Positions 63,785-64,000 of a stretch of DNA of 64,000 nt are shown here, piece by piece. A program made the position numbers and the translations under genes. The stretch comes from Erythrobacter aureus (GTDB lineage: Bacteria > Pseudomonadota > Alphaproteobacteria > Sphingomonadales > Sphingomonadaceae). The stretch's first letter is position 1, and each line of letters opens with the position of its first letter. The notes below the pieces were generated by a model, which saw only the letters and a list, made by a program, of their open reading frames with translations, had not been told where the DNA came from and made no database searches. Location: contig NZ_CP031357.1 of NCBI RefSeq assembly GCF_003355455.1, forward strand, positions 288,501-352,500, written 5' to 3'.

Positions 63785-64000
63785 ATGGCGGGGCGAATTA
63801 TCACTGGTTTGTTCCGTCCGGCAATCGGGGTCCCGCTGGTGGCGACAATTGTCGCGGCTGCCGAGCTTCTTGTTGCAAACCGCAAGTTCGGTGTCTTCAC
63901 CGGCGGTTTCGGGCAGTCGAGTGCGGTCGACACCCCCGGCGAGATCGCCCTCTTCGCTCTGGGCTTCGTGCTTGCCCAGCTCGCCATCGCGCTGCTGGCA
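63785..64000 (+). CDS. Unidentified membrane protein, N-terminal part only
   Basis: The first 72 residues of a gene that runs off the window: MAGRIITGLFRPAIGVPLVA, a hydrophobic segment, then a loop (NRKFGVFTGGFGQSSAVDTP) and the start of another membrane segment (IALFALGFVLAQLAIALLA). AAAGGGAGGATC precedes the ATG, so the start is well supported. An in-frame ATG at 63758 is less well placed. The family is not recognisable from this piece. Confidence 0.6.
   Translation, partial: MAGRIITGLFRPAIGVPLVATIVAAAELLVANRKFGVFTGGFGQSSAVDTPGEIALFALGFVLAQLAIALLA

Overview
The window reads as chromosomal DNA of a GC-rich alphaproteobacterium of the order Sphingomonadales, most likely the family Erythrobacteraceae (Erythrobacter, Qipengyuania or a relative). 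This rests on gene content and on the look of the proteins (HWE histidine kinase, MidA-lgt pair, lolA and xth near each other, many small acidic lipoproteins, PHA depolymerase with a Cys nucleophile); I could not run a search. Genes are dense on both strands and mostly housekeeping. There is no rRNA or tRNA gene, CRISPR array, insertion sequence or prophage that I can support.

Layout. 1-3.6 kb: leucine degradation on the minus strand (isovaleryl-CoA dehydrogenase, a PhnA-type small protein, methylcrotonyl-CoA carboxylase beta), then an acyltransferase cut by the edge. 3.7-8.1 kb: a GAF-PAS-HWE sensor kinase, a lipoprotein and a two-gene compatible-solute type ABC importer whose permease and binding protein are fused. 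8.1-20.3 kb: a broken DUF2147-like gene, midA, lgt, an acyl-CoA synthetase, glnD, a 40-bp tandem repeat, yggS, a ThiE-like gene, ftsK and a DUF389 membrane protein. 20.4-32.9 kb: alanine dehydrogenase, a diguanylate cyclase, thioesterase, S9 peptidase, aminopeptidase P, VOC protein, a six-EF-hand protein followed by an OmpR/EnvZ-type pair, and a HerA-like ATPase.

33-41.5 kb: fused pabB-pabC, an RluA-type synthase, arfB, rpmG, lolA, a candidate small RNA, an alkaline phosphatase lipoprotein, xth and a frameshifted ribA. 41.5-48 kb: psd, a DksA-type zinc finger, an exported beta-helix protein, an SPFH/ribbon-helix-helix/hydrolase/membrane-protein operon behind an AT-rich palindrome, and recQ. 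48-55 kb: two lipoproteins, an acyl-CoA dehydrogenase/CoA-transferase/thiolase/dehydratase operon, ppk2 and phhA. 55-64 kb: a small lipoprotein, a GlsB-type stress protein, uppP, an MsbA-like exporter, phaZ, DUF4126, DUF5996, a thiolase, a MaoC hydratase and the start of an unidentified membrane protein.

The most unusual content is non-coding. Four copies (A-D) of an approximately 165-bp palindromic element lie in intergenic gaps between 36 and 50.1 kb. Each has a 24-34 bp central stem with a 14-15 nt directional loop; in B, C and D this is flanked by two smaller hairpins and an imperfect outer stem. Two oppositely oriented copies bracket the alkaline phosphatase gene exactly, and one copy makes up the whole leader of the CoA-transferase gene. 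A second palindrome type and the 40-bp tandem repeat are also present. Two genes are damaged: ribA (two one-base losses 34 bases apart, plus no ordinary start codon) and the DUF2147-like remnant.
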